From Lucifuga dentata (lineage: Eukaryota; Chordata; Actinopteri; Ophidiiformes; Bythitidae): a stretch of DNA of 64,000 nt. The notes under the pieces were generated by a model that was not told the origin of the DNA, did no database searches, and saw only the letters and a program-made list of their open reading frames with translations. The number at the start of each line of letters is the position of its first letter. Position 1 is the stretch's first letter. Below, piece by piece: positions 1-13,800 of the stretch. Location of the stretch: the NCBI GenBank assembly GCA_014773175.1, contig VXCM01002918.1, forward strand, positions 2,861-66,860, in the 5' to 3' direction. The translations under genes were made by a program, and so were the position numbers.

Positions 1-905
1 TTTTTACACTTTTACCATGGTCTTACTATACACTTACTACAGTCTTAGTATACACTTAGTATAGGCTTTTTTTTTTTTTTTTTTTTTTTTACACTTTTAC
101 CATGGTCTTACTATACACTTACTACAGTCTGTTTTTGTATTTTTTTTTACACTTTTACCATGGTCTTACTATACACTTTACTATAGTCTTACTATACACT
201 TATTATAGTATTTTTTTTTTTTTTACATTTTTACCATGGTCTTACTATACACTGACTATAGTGTTACTATACACTTATTATAGTCTTTTATTTTATTTAA
301 TTTATTTTTTTTGACACTTTGACGATGGTCTTACTATACACTTACTATACAAAAAATAAATTAAATAAACAAAAGACTATAGTAAGTGTATAGTAACACT
401 ATAATAAGTGCATAGTAAGATCATGGTAAAACTGTAAAAAAAAAAAAAAAAACTATAATAAGTGTATGGTAAGACTATAGTAAAGTGTATAGTAAGACTA
501 TGGTAAAAGTGTAAAAAAAAAAAAAATACTATAGTAAGCGTATAGTAAGGCTACAGTAAGTGTATTTTAAGGCTACAGTATGTGTATAGTAAGACTGTAC
601 TAAGTGTATAGTAAGACTATAATGAGTGTATAGTAAGGCTATAGTAAGTGTATAGTAGCACTGTAGTAAGTGTGTAATAGGACTATAATAAGTGACAGTA
701 AGACTATAATAATTGTATAGTAAGGCTATAGGAAGTGTACAGAAAGACTGTATTAAGTGTATAGTAAGGCTATAGTAAGTGTATAGTAAGTCTATAGTAA
801 GTGCGTAATAAGACTATAGTAAGTGCATACTAAGACTATAGTAAGTGCATATTAAGGCTATAGTAAGTGCATACTAAGACTATAGTAAGTGTATAGTAAG
901 ACTAT
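1..905. repeat. 11-bp-based tandem array with an orientation switch near 350
   Basis: From 1 to about 348 the sequence repeats CTTACTATACA-type units separated by T runs and TTTTACCATGGTC. From about 372 to 905 the same unit appears reverse-complemented, as GTAAGACTATA / GTAAGTGTATA alternating to give a 22-bp higher unit. The AT-rich spacer 349-371 separates the arms, so the array is a large imperfect inverted repeat. It lies in the cadherin intron after the transmembrane exon. Confidence 0.9.
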
Positions 906-929
906 AATAACATTACAGTGAAAGTGACA

Positions 930-992
930 CTATAATATATAGATATATATATATATACGCGGTATATATATATACATATATATATATATAGA
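930..992. repeat. AT/TA microsatellite
   Basis: Alternating TA-rich dinucleotides (TATATATA, with one CGCGG-like interruption at about 958-961). Together with the preceding tandem array it makes 1-992 of the intron entirely low complexity. 993-1111 is unique AT-rich intron. Confidence 0.85.
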
Positions 993-1111
993 TACACGTT
1001 GGCATTTAAATCTAAACTGAAAATATCCGCAGCAAATTCTAATTTTAATCAATATCTAGTCAAAGATTAATCACTTAATTTGGCCAAAAATTCATATCAG
1101 CTGATACTCAC

Positions 1112-1363
1112 TGAGCAGAATGATGACACAAAGCAAGATGGCCACCAGTGCTCCCGTGCTTAGCCCCGCCCTCGCCGTCAGCGCCTCGGCGTTGCACAGC
1201 TTCATGTTGCCCTCGCGGTCGCAGGTGCAGACCCTGACGGTGAGCGTGTTGGTGCTGCTCAGCATGGGGAACTCGCCGTCTGAGATGACCACGGGCACGT
1301 GGTACACGCTCATCTGCAGGCTGTTATAGCTGTTCCTCCTGGTCAGGATCCACGCTGTGTTAT
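1112..1363 (-). CDS. cdh6: Cadherin exon 11: end of EC5 and transmembrane helix
   Basis: 252 nt encoding residues 550-632 plus one base of codon 633. The acceptor is GTGTCTTCAG and the donor TCA/GTGAGTATC. It contains [33 protein letters not shown] with the paired cysteines of membrane-proximal EC5, and the helix [19 protein letters not shown], a well conserved type II cadherin transmembrane sequence. The next exon, encoding the p120- and beta-catenin-binding tail, should follow on the minus strand but is not within 1-1111. Confidence 0.95.
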
Positions 1364-4300
1364 CTGAAGACACAGAGTGCCACGTTTACACGCTCGCCAA
1401 CAACCTCAGCCATCTCTGAATGTGTCACTGAAACGTCCTCACGCTTTAAACTTTTACCTTTGTTGTCCTGAACGGAGAAATTCGCCTTCCCCGACGTTTC
1501 TTGTGCAAGGCTGAAGAAGAAGCGATGGCCGCCGACGGGCTCATCAGGATCCACGGCGGTCACCGTCTGTATCCTCTGCAACCACAAACAAACTCATTCT
1601 GGCAGCCATTTTTGATCAGCAGCTTAAATATTATGTCTATTCATTAAAGGACCATTTTGGTGCTTTCTGCATGCTTGAGCCCAATATATATACAACCTGC
1701 AACAAGTTTCTTTGCTGACAACTATTTTCCAAAATATGCTGCTGTAGCGGTTAGTACTGTTTTTCCTACCTTCCAGACTGCCATTGGCTTCTGTTTATTT
1801 CGGGACGCTGTTAAACTCAAGTTGGAAAGACTTGAAACGTGCTGAGTTACTTGATTTAACTGATGCAACACGGAGTGGCAGAAGAAAATGTATTTCTCTG
1901 CCAGGGAGAATAGACCCAGGAGAAGATGTTTTTACCAAACTACCATACTTCTACGTTTGTGTGTAGGTGTTAGCACGTGAAACATACCTGAACACCTCGG
2001 AACACCTGAACATTTGATGTAGAAAGATTAGATCTGGCAAAATAACGAAGTAAAACTAAAATATAGTTTTCAGTTTTGGAAAATGGTTGGCAGTAATAAT
2101 ATAACATGTATGCGGGTCATATTTATTGGGCTCAAACATGCAAAAATCACTGGTATGGTCCTTTAAATAAGCCTCGTTAGATTTCACGCATCAATGACAG
2201 CTGACGCAGACTATTTTTTCTGCAGTTTCTGACATTAAATATGGCTTCAAATGTTGAAAATATGAAGTTTTGTTTTTCACTTTTCTGTGACTGTGCTGAT
2301 GGATTCTTGACTTTTTTTTTTTTTNTTTTTTTTTTTTTGTATCTTCAGGTTTATTTGGAACTAAATTAGTCTTAAAACTTTGCGTATCCCACTGAGAGGC
2401 GAGCAGAGTGTGGATAAAATCGCTCCCCAGACGTCTTAGCCCCGCCTGCCTGCTTCTCCTCGCAGCCCGAAACAAACGTGACACTTTTACACATTTCCTG
2501 ACTGAGCTTTGCTAATTACACTGTGAGCTGGAAGTGGATAACAAGCGGCAGAGATGAAACCATGACCACGGCTTTATGTGTGTGTGTGTGTGTGTCATAC
2601 CAACCTGATTAGCCTTGGCGTTCTCACACACAAACGTCTCATAATTGGTGGCGAATGTGGGCGCGTTGTCGTTGACGTCCAGCACTCTGACGTAAACGGG
2701 CACGCGGCTGATCTGTCGCGGGTTGTCTAGGAAACACAAAAGTTGGACATTTTATTTAATTTTTTTTTAACTTATGTCTTGTTATTCACACAATAACACA
2801 ACAGTTACATAAACTGAGTTTATGTAACATTTATTTTGTATGAAATGACCCACAACATAATTATCAGAAACTTCAAACTTTTTGCAGTTTATTTCTTTAT
2901 GAACTCTTTGGACAAACTCCAAAACAATAAATAAATAAATAAAAGATCTGAAAAGTGTTTTTGCATGTACGTTTTCTTTTTTGTTTTTTTGATTTTTTTG
3001 CATCACATTTGATGCATCAGGCATTTATTTAACTCAACAGATTTAAACTGGAACTTTTTTGTTTTTAAGATACGATATAAAAGACATTTTAGTCAATAAC
3101 TGATCATGTTGATGAACTACACTACAGGCCAGAAGTTTGAGGCCACCCCCAGATTAAAAAAAAAAAAAAAAAAANAAAAAAAAAAAAAAAAACAAAATCG
3201 TCAAAACACTGTTTGTTTTATGATTTATTGCACAGGAAATTACAAAAATCTATAAAATAAATGTAAGTAATTAGTTTTGAAGAAGAATTAGTCACATCAA
3301 AGCACTTTGAAGTCGTTTCAGGCTCAGACTTTGGTTTGGTCAAAGTCAGAATTCTAAAACCTTTTGCTTCTCTTTTAAATTATATAATTTTGGCATAATT
3401 TTGCTGAATGTTTTGGATCGTTTCCTGTTGAAGAATGAAATTCTGACCAATAACTGATAAACCGGATGGAATCGTGGCTTTGAAGGATGGAATGGTAATT
3501 CTCTTTCTTTATAATTCCTTTAACTTGGACCAAGTTAATGCTCATGCTGTTGGCTGCAGCCAACAGCATGAGCAGACTGTGTAGCACGTTAATCCTAAAT
3601 GATGTGGGAGAAGGCAGACAGCAGGAATAGAATGTTAAAACACATCAACAGGAAGTTGGAACACAACAGGAAGCTGCACTAATACAGACTGATGCCTTCA
3701 TGAAAAATCATTTCTGTAGCCATAGCGGCTACATAACGTGCTGCTGGTGACTAATTCTTCTTGAAAACTAATTACATTTATTTTATAGATTTTTGTAATT
3801 TCCTGTGCAACAATCGTAAAACAAACAGTGTATTGATGATATTCTTTTTTAAAATCTGGGGATGGCCTCAAACTTCTGGCCTGCAGGTCTCAGCAAATCA
3901 CGTATCAAATGTGACATAAACAGCGTTTCACCACAAATAAACCACTTTTCACCAGAGTTTGAGGAATCTGAGTTTTCTGGCGTCTGGCTGCACTTACTGA
4001 ACTCGGTGGCGATGACGGAGACGTTGTGCCAGGTGTTCTCCTCTCTGTCCAGCTCCCTGAGGAGGAACAGCGAGCCGTTTCCTGCGTGGATGTTGAACAC
4101 TCTGTCCATGTCCGTGCGGCGATCGATGGAGTATCTGCAGAAAGACACGAGGAGAATACAGGAAACCATGTACGAAGGCTTTCTGTTCACTTCCTGCTGT
4201 TTGTGGAAATATTTTCGACGACCCTGATTCTCTTTACAACAGAACCCATGAAGAAATGAATGCGTATCAGCATTAATTAAAACATTAAAAAAGTTGAGAT

Positions 4301-7300
4301 CTTTGAATTAAAGGTTTGATCTATTTGAAACAAAGATTGCATATTGTTCATATTGTTTTTGCACAAACGAACATGAATAAAAAGCTCAAACATTCACATG
4401 GTTAAAGTCTCGCTCTGATAATAACGAGCGTGCTGAGTGGTGTGTGTGTGTGTGTGCATGCGGCGCTGTTGATGAGGGATTCGTGTTTTAAGTGTTTGCA
4501 TCACACACAAACACACATGGCGACAGGTTACCCAGTCGTGTTGTTTTCCTGCTTGCAGACTGGTGTGATTAATGGCGTCGTGGCGTCAGGAGGAGCAGAG
4601 CGAGAGGAAGAAGAGCCCGAGGGGGGAGACCGTGAACCGTGGCGAGACCCTCCCTCCTCCTACGACCTCCACTTCTAACGNCGAGGGGGGAGACCGTGAA
4701 CCGTGGCGAGACCCTCCCTCCTCCTACGACCTCCACTTCTAACGCCTCCCTGTTGCTTCAACTGCATCAACCATTTAAGTGTCTTTATTTAAACGCTCCT
4801 CCTACTCCACGCCACCGCCGCCGCCTCGCCAATCCGACAGTAACTCTGAGCTCGTTAAATCTGCGTTGCCCGTGCGTTTACTAATTGCTTTTCTAATATT
4901 CGCAGTAATTCGGCTGGCTGGTCTAACCTCTTTCCTGATTAATGGCGGGGAGATAAGAGCACGCCTCGTCCTGACCGGCAGCAAAGTGCTGCTCTCAGCA
5001 GGCCGGCGGCGGCGGCTGGATGGGGGAGGGGCAGAAGGACGTGCAGGGTTACAGAAACGTTGCTGATCAGCAGCTGGTGACATTTCCTTTTTTTCAGCTG
5101 CACAAGTACACGATCAGGTGAACGGCTGCGTTGTTTTTAGAAGTGAAAAGGTCATTATTTGTTTTAGATCATTAAAGACACAACAAAGTGCTCAAACATT
5201 TACTCAACTTCTCTAAAGTTCACAAACTTTACTTTTTAATATATTTATTTATTTATTTTTTTGCTACTTTCTGCTTTTATTCCCCATCAAACTCTTAAAA
5301 AGAATTCAGTGTTTTCCCAAACTTTTCTGGCTGGAAAAAAAGGATTTAAAGCAGCATTTAGAAGAACGCAGCACTAAAACTGTTCATTAAAGCAATAAAA
5401 ATCTTTTTATTTATATATCATTTATAGCACGATAAACTTTATTTATAACCATAAGCGTTTGCAGGTCTTTAAACCTCTGGAGTCTAAAGTCATTTCCTTT
5501 TTACTGAATTTGTCTTTTATTTGTCCCCTATATAAAAAAAAAAAAGAAAAAAAAAGAAATTTACTACAAAGTTCAACATTTGGCTTATGAAAGTTATTTT
5601 TCTGCCAAGGTGGCAAATTTTTGATTTCTTTTAAAATTTTTATTCTGTTAAAAAAAATAACACTGACCAGNATAGGAAAAAAAAAAATCTATACATTTAT
5701 TTCTTTATCAATCCAAAACACATTAATTGTAGAAAAAAAAATAATAATAATAACAATAATAATTCCATAAGACTTCTATAAAGAAATAAAAAATGTGATA
5801 ATACACATAAATCTAATACTTTGTAGAGCATGCGTGTCGTGTTTAATAAAGACTTCCTGTTCGGCCGGCGGCCCCCGGGCTTCCTGCGCTCTGCAGCTTT
5901 AAACGGCGCGGGGCAGGTGCCTCGTTGATGACGGCGATAAAAGAGAATGATATCAGATTTGACACCTGCAATAAAGTGGAGGAACTTCAACCTTGAGAAT
6001 CGACTCCCTCAGCGCCTCGTAAAAATGACAAAGTCGACGCAGACGGAGTCGCAGCGCGGCCTCACACACCCCCCCGCCACCACGCCCGTTAAATAAGACA
6101 CTATTTCAATTTTAAAAAAGGTGTGTGAGTGAACTAATGTGAAGTCATTATCATACGCACCAAAGTTAAGTTCAGTCGCTAAAACTCATTTCTGATTGGC
6201 TGATTGAAGTCGGATAAGAGGAGGCATCGTATTTCTAGCTAATGACAAGTTTAACTGCAGGTAGCCAAAGCAACAATACATAGCATGATGTAATATGATG
6301 GTTCGTACCTGACTGGACTGCGTTTGTCATCAGGATCAGATGCGCTGACTGAGCCGATGACCGTGTTCCTGGCAGCATCCTCTTTGACCTCCATGATGTA
6401 GCTGACGCGTTCGAACACGGGCGGCTCATCCACGTCTTCCACGAAGATCTTGATGGTGGCCTCGTCCCTGAAGGGGCCCGTGGAGAAGAAGCGAGGGTTG
6501 ATGTGAACGTTTTCCACCTGAACCCGCAGGCTGTACTGCCGCTTCTTCTCGAAGTCCAGAGGCTGCGGATGAAAAGAACGAGCACGGCGTTAGAAACCGA
6601 CAAATACATCTTCATGCCACAATTTCCACTTCAGCTTAGGGTTAGGTGCAATGTTGTGTTTTTCAATGCAGTAACTTGTAGGAAAGTGACATTTATTTTC
6701 CTTATTTTCTCTGTTTACATGTTTGCTGTATCAGTAAACAACCAATGAGAAGCCACGGCGAGCGTGCACATTTCTATGCAGCAGCATGGTTGTCTTGTTT
6801 GACTTGGGGGAAAATGGCATGCGTTCCGAGCATCCTGACACGTTTAGTTTGAGCTTCGATCAGGATTTTATCCATTAAACTGACAATCCGATCCGCGGCT
6901 TCGTGTAAGGAGTGAGCGGGGACAGGAAGCAGGAAGCGCTCAGCGTCTCACTCAAGGACACTAACAAGGCCTCTGATGGACACACACCAGCTGCTGCAGA
7001 GATTTGTTCCTTTCTGCTAAAGTTAAATTCCTTCTAGCTGATGTCACATGTCGGATGATGTGGGATTTTTGTGGAAAAATCCCCCCAATGTAAAAAAAAA
7101 AAAAAAAAAAANAAAAAAAAAAAAAAAAAATCACTCAGTTAATGTTTTTTCTATTTATTTTACTTTATTTATTTAAAAGAGATATTACAATGTTAAGCAT
7201 AAACGTTACCATTTGTATTTGTATTGTAGCACAGTTAGCTTAGCACTAATTTTCATCTGCAGGTCACATGTAAAAAAAGAACCAATCAACCACTAAGACT

Positions 7301-7845
7301 AGTTAGTGTTGGATTTAGAAAAGTAAGATAGGATGCTGCTACGACACATAAAACTTTTTATCTGGCAAAATATTTTATCAATATATACATTTTCAATTGT
7401 GTTTTTTGTTGTGCGTGTTAATTTTTATGTTTTGTTTTTTTTTTTTCTACATTTTTGAAATCCGGTTCAGTGAGATGAGGCTTCGTTTGAGCAGATCTGA
7501 ACACAAGGAAATCAAATAAGAGTCTGGAAGGTAGGAAAAACAACTCTAAAATTTACCGCTCCAGTAGTATGTTTTGGAAAATGGTTGGCAGTAAGGTAAC
7601 ATTGGGCTAAAACATGCAAAATCAACCGGTATGCTCCTTTAACGTTTTCTCGCACATTAACTCAGGCTGGCATGTGCTGCCGTGTTTGTTCTTTTTATGC
7701 AGCCGGATCACAGCGAGCGTTTTCCACACGCAGCACCAACATGAAACGCCCGCCGTCATTCAAACACGCACACGCCACCAAGCACTTTTCTGATGCCGTG
7801 AATAATAACACAATGTGAGTCATTGATTTTTCGCCGTTTTGTGTT

Positions 7846-7889
<44 letters not shown>

Positions 7890-10800
7890 NCTTGACAAGC
7901 CCATTTAATTAGTAGGTTCAGAATTAGGGAATGTGTTCTCTCCCCACCCGCTCTGCCCGCACGCCGCATCCTCTACAGCCTCACCGCCGCCGCTACAAAA
8001 GACAATTATGTCATCTTCCACTCAATGATGGCGTGATGGAGGCGATCGATGGAAAGCTGCAGCTTGATAAGGCAATAGGCAGGATATCAGAAACGCGGGA
8101 CCCATACCGAGCGTCGATGTTCCTGCTTTGGTCCGAGCTCATGGGAAGAACGAGTCTCGCTGGAAACACGCGTGCTGCAAAGTTTGGAATCTCTAATATT
8201 AAACTCCGACGTCTGTCTTGTAGTTTTCTGATGTATGGAAAGTTTCTGTTATTTTAGCATTTTAGCATATTTAGCATTTAGCTTCCCGCTTTCTGCTAGG
8301 TTTTTGAGTTTTTTTTTTTTTTTTAAGTTGAAAAATCCATGGAGACTCTGACCTTCCTCAGGATGATGACGCCCTCCTGAGTGCTCCTATTGGTGGAGAT
8401 ATCGAACATGCCGGGGCCGTCACTCCCGATGATCCTGTAGTCCATCTCCGCATTCTCGCCAATGTCGGCGTCTATGGCTCGGATGGCGCCAACGGTAGAC
8501 CCCACCTCGATGGACTCGGGCGCTCTGAACTCGTACATGGCTGCGGAGAAATGAGAAGGATTAAACATCAAGTCCCGCTAAATAAACAGATATTCACATA
8601 ATGATCACATCAAAGAAACAAAAAAACATTCAGCTAAAGAACTCTGCCAAACTCAGCTTTACCATAAATTACTTTAATTATGGATAATGCCTAAAAACTC
8701 AGAATCTGACCCTGTTTCTGCATCAAAAATAGACTCGGTCTGATTGGCTGATTTTTGGAGAATTCATCAAACAGTCATCCTCAAAGTCTGGACTCCGATC
8801 CAGATCCGGACCAAACCACAACTGTGTCCGGACTCTGAGCAAGCTATACTTTTCATATGTATTATTTATATTATCTGTGAGACACAACAAGTCAAAATTC
8901 TCCACTTTGCAGAGACAGTGAAACCAAACTGTCACCGACTGTATTTTTTTCTTTCATAATTTTCTTGGTGCTTAGACAAAAAATGGATTCTAAAAAGAGA
9001 AAGGGTGGTGTGGAGAAACAGTGGACAATTACTGAGTTATTCGTCCCCGCTGTCATTGGCATTTTCATCTTTTCAGCCATACATCCCCCCAACACCTTAA
9101 AGGACCACCCATTTTGCATGTTTGAGCCTAATATATTCAGTTTTCATACATGTTACATTACAGACAATCATTTCCCAAAGCATACTACTGGAACGGTGAA
9201 TTAAAAATGTTTTTCCTACCTTCCAGACCTCCATTGGTTTCAGTTCATTCTGCTATTAAATTGCTGAAATGTTCTTGGGATAGGTAATCTATGATCACCA
9301 ACAAGACGTGTATTCAGGTTTTTTTTTTTTTTTTTTTTTTTTAGNGCTGTGTAACTATTAGCAGGAGAAACATGGATTTTTAAGGTGGGTGTATCCTTGA
9401 ATATTTGATTTTGAAAGATTAAGAGATTTAATATCAGGAAAGCTGAAATAAGGTTTTATCCTTTGGGAAATGATTGTCAGTAATGTAACATGTATGAAAA
9501 TTGAATATATTAGGCTCAAACATGCAAAATGGGTGGTATGGTCCTTTAAATTCCCAGTAAAAATTAGGATCCCAATCCAACCTTAATAAAGGACCTTTGT
9601 CTTATTGAAGCTTTTCTTTGTGGACCTTTAAGATTTGTATTTGAGTAGCCCTCAAATAAACGCTGTCAGGAGATTTCAAGGCTTTTAACAAGAATGAATA
9701 ATGCAAAATCTATGAATCCAGAAATCTCTGTGGCACCAACATCTCTAGAACCCGACAGGTATGAAGCTGAAATTCTGCAGGTTTATTGCTCAGATCCCAA
9801 AGACGTGCAGCGTCACATGTGAAGTTGTTTGGATGAGTGGTTCTCAAATTGAGCTGTGCTGGTAAAAAAAATAGTCCGCGCGGCAGGATACGCTCTGGGC
9901 GTGGCAGCGTATGCTCCGGTCCACAGCACTGATGGCAGGCTGTGGCGCACACTATAACGTCCAGCCCGGTCCAAACACTACTGTACGATTACATTTGCAT
10001 TCAAGAATTAGTTTTACATCAAATAGGCCATGCTTATAAGAGTTTGGCGAATAATTGCTGAGGCTCCACCCCCTCCCTTATAGCTGGCGAGGTTCTAGGA
10101 CATATGAGTACTTACTATACGACTGGATAGTAATATCTGATCAATGCTCAGTTTATATAATATGAAATGACAATGATTGTGTTGGAAACTGGCTCACTGA
10201 GAGACAGAAAGGCTTGTGATTGGTTGAATGAGCCAGAGACTGAGAGCGAGAGCGTGGCCATGACAGCCGAGGTCGCGTCCTCGCCATTTCTTTTCATATC
10301 CATTTTCCCATTTATCGCACAAAGAACTCGATTCATTTCGGCTGAATTTTTCCAATAAAAAGGGTCTTTTCTCAGTTTTCACATGTGCCGCGCTGCATGT
10401 GGACCTAACATGTACCGCAAAAATTAAATTACCAAATTAAAACGACCTCCATGGAAACCCTGCAACCCAACGACTTTACAGCTGAGCCAGTTCTTACAGG
10501 CTGGTTAGAGGAAGAGGAGGAGGGTACGTGGGAGAGTCAGAGGGGAGGAAGGTCAGGGAGAGAGTGAGTCAGAGAGAGAGAATAAAGAGAGAGAGAGGGA
10601 GGGAGGGAGGGGCAAGAGAGTGAAAAGCTGAGTGAGAGGTTTAGTTTCTGTGGCGTTTTATAGAGCGGAAACTTCACGTGTAGTAAAACGCACTTTCTGT
10701 TTTACACCACAGCAGCAAAGTACATTTACTCCAGTACTTGTACTTCACTTCAGTTTTTGAGGTACTGCAGTATTTCCATTTTAAGAGAGTTTCTGTTTTC

Positions 10801-13800
10801 CTCCGCTGCTTTTCACGGGAAGATAAAGAACTTTTTGTTGTACTTTTATCTGACAGGTTAAAATTTTACAGTTTTTACTTTTATTTCTTCTTTTCATACT
10901 TCCATCCATCATTTGTTTTCCTTTTGTTCTCTTTCCTTCCCACTGTTTCTCTCCCCTTATTTTCTTTCCTTTTCCTCATTCCTTCCATCTTTCCTAATAT
11001 CTTCCTTTCTATCCCTTCTTCTGTCCTGCATTTCATTCCTTCTTTTCTTCCTTACTTTTTCTTACTGCTCTTCATCTGTCTTTACTTCCATTAGTTTCTT
11101 TCTTTACTTCCTTCTTCTTCCCTTCATTGTTTACTTATTTCTTCCCTTATTTCCTTCCTTCTTTCCTTATTGCTTTCATTTGTTCTTCCTTTCCTACGCT
11201 TTTAGTATCTTTACTTATTTCTTTTTACCTGTCCTTTGTGCCTTCCTTCCTTTCTTCCTTCAATCGTTCCTCTGCTTTCCATCTTTGCTTCCTTATTTCT
11301 TCCCTTCTTTCCTTTGTTCTTCCTTCTGTCTTCCCTTCTTTTCTTATTTTCCCTTCTTTCTGTACTTGCTGGTCGCCTTACACCCTTCATGTTTTTCTTC
11401 CTTCCTTCCTTCCTTCCTTCCTTCCTTCCTTCCCNGCTGGTCGCCTTACACCCTTCATGTTTTTCTTCCTTCCTTCCTTCCTTCCTTCCTTCCTTCCTTC
11501 CCTTTCTTTCCTCAGTCTGAAATGATGGATGGAAATCTCGCAAACCAAAGATAAATGGTTTTCAGCAAAAACACCAAAATATTTTGCTTTGAATTCTTGA
11601 GTCCATGCAGAACTTGTACTTATAGAAAGTACTTTTTCCACTGTGGTACTTTAACTTAAATAAAAAGCTAAGTACTGTAGTAAAGTATTTGGCTTGCAGT
11701 CGCTCTCGCTGCTTTTGCGTAATCAAAGTTTAGCTGCAACATAAATTAGGAGCCAATTTGTTCAACATGAATTAATTGCTTCTCGGTTTTGTTTTCCTAA
11801 GATGATTTCCTGGTTTGCGGCGGCTGAATTGATGGTGGCGTGTCGTCGGGAGCGTCTCCTCTGCATCTCGTATGTTTAGATAAATAGCNACGCCGCCTGC
11901 GGAGACAAACAGCACTGACACGCTAATAAAACATGCTGACAGTGTTTTGGCAACGCCTTAGTCGGCAGGTCTCAGTGACGCTGACACTTGCCTCTGCGTG
12001 CATGTGCATGTGCACGTACATGCACACACACACACACACACACACACTGTAGGAGCCATGGCACGAGAAGGTTTCCCTGGGCTAACAGGTATTTAGCGCT
12101 GGGTGGAAGAGAAGCGGCATCACTCCAGCAGACAACAATGATATCGCTTCCTGACACTCTACCTCCTCTGGGTGTCCCATTACAATATCTGCTCACTCTT
12201 CCTCTTCCTCTCTCTCTCTCCTTCAATCTGTCACCCACCAACCTCTTTCATCCCCCCTTCCATCACCCACTGTCTCCCTGTCGTCCCCTCACTCTTCCTC
12301 TTTCTTTCTCTATCTTCCTCTCCTGTCACCTCTTGCAACCCTGTTGTATCCATCTCCCTCCCTCCCCCTCTCTTCTCATTGGTGGAAAGCTGGGATGACA
12401 GCACCCCACCCCCCACCCCCATCCCCCGGTAGGAGTGATAAATGGGGGATGGGGTTGTGTGGTCGCGTGCATTTTGTCATGAGAAGGCTGCGTGTTTGGC
12501 TTTGCGTGTGCCTGTACAGTACAAATACGCACAGTGGGACACGTGTGTTTCACGCCGCAGCTTACTGTACTTGTACTTGCTTGTACTTGTACACGTACAC
12601 ACACACACACACGCTGCCTGTTATTGAGAATAAAACACAATGACACCAGTAATCTGTCAATCTGATCTGGCTGCCTTTGCCATTTGCCAGATGTACAAGG
12701 AGAAGTGAGAGATGGGGGGGGATGGGGGGAGGGGGGGATGGACGACAAAGTGTGAGAGTGAAAGAGAGAGCAACATGGTGGATGGGAAGAGAAAGGAAGG
12801 ATTGATGACTGATGAGCGAGAGGATAACAGAAGCAGCGAGGACAGTCGGAGGGTTGGAGTGGGAACATTGGTTTTATGGAGCGAAAGGCGGCAGAGGAAA
12901 GACGTGATGGCGGCGGATAGACAAAGAGAGGAAGAGGAGGAACAGATAAAACCCAGAGAATGCACTCTTGTCATTTAACAGGGTATTATGGCGCTGATCT
13001 GATGTGGCTCCGTATTTAATTATTCTCTGACTTTTAGAGTCACGAGCTCCCTGCAATAATCCACATTCGCTCTGAAACTGACACCAGATGGGAGCCGCCC
13101 GCTCGCCAAAACACGCTCGGGCTGACCAGCGGCGTTCCCACGCTGAAGATTGTGCGTGAGTCCAGAAGGCCGTAACTTACTCTTGGTGAATCGCGGCGGG
13201 TTGTCGTTGACGTCGGAGAGGGTGATGCTGACGGTGGTGGTCCCTGAAAGCCCGCCCATCTGCCCCGCCATGTCTTTAGCCTGGATCACAACCTGGTAGT
13301 TTTCCTTCACCTCTCTGTCCATGCCGGGCAACGCCGTCTTTATCAAGCCTGAGGAAAAATGACAAAATACATAAAAACAACGACTTATACTTTTTCCATT
13401 CATACTCAAGTTCCGCTCGTTAACTATAGATTTTGAGTTACTGCTACTTATTTTCATCTTGGGAGTTTCTGCTTTCCCTCCACTACATTTATCTGAAGGC
13501 TGCAGTTATTAGTCTGCAGATTTAAGTTTAAAGTAAAAATCTGTCTTTTTTTTTTGGCTCCTGGTTTCATTTCCTTCTTTCTTTGTTTCTGTTGTAGCAA
13601 AACCAATTTTCTCCCCCAGGAGATCAATAAAGTCTCTCTTATCTTATCGTATCTTATCTCTTTTCCTGTCAAGAGTTTCTTCCTTCCTTCCTTCCTTTCT
13701 TCTTCCCTTGTTTCCTTCAGTTCCTCCTTCTTTCCTTCCTTTTTCATTCCTTTCTTTGGTCTTTTCTTCTTCCGTTTTCCTTCCTTCCTGCTCTTTATGA

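Larger units (their letters stand above)
2605..3997. other. Intron 8 (2727-3997) with Tc1-like MITE; exon 9 at its edge
   Basis: Apart from exon 9 itself at 2605-2726, this stretch is AT-rich intron dominated by the foldback element at 3125-3883. 2727-3120 shows T/A-rich unique sequence with no recognisable feature. Confidence 0.6.
6563..8352. other. Intron 6
   Basis: Holds A-rich runs with N at 7112, a partial foldback MITE end at about 7500-7642 and a pure GA microsatellite at 7852-7889 ending at N 7890. The segment 7930-8230 is more complex but has no convincing exon. Nothing else was recognised. Confidence 0.5.

Noticed and set aside
1..905. CRISPR-like regular spacing
   Set aside because: Units are directly abutting with no unique spacers, and the genome is vertebrate.
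1120..1329. Plus-strand ORF opposite exon 11
   Set aside because: Shadow of the cadherin exon; the minus strand has conserved protein and splice sites.
10913..11554. 213-codon plus-strand ORF
   Set aside because: Phe/Ser/Leu-rich translation of a CTTCC polypyrimidine tract; no protein signature.
12326..12868. 180-codon minus-strand ORF
   Set aside because: Spans purine/pyrimidine low-complexity blocks and a CA microsatellite; composition is not protein-like.
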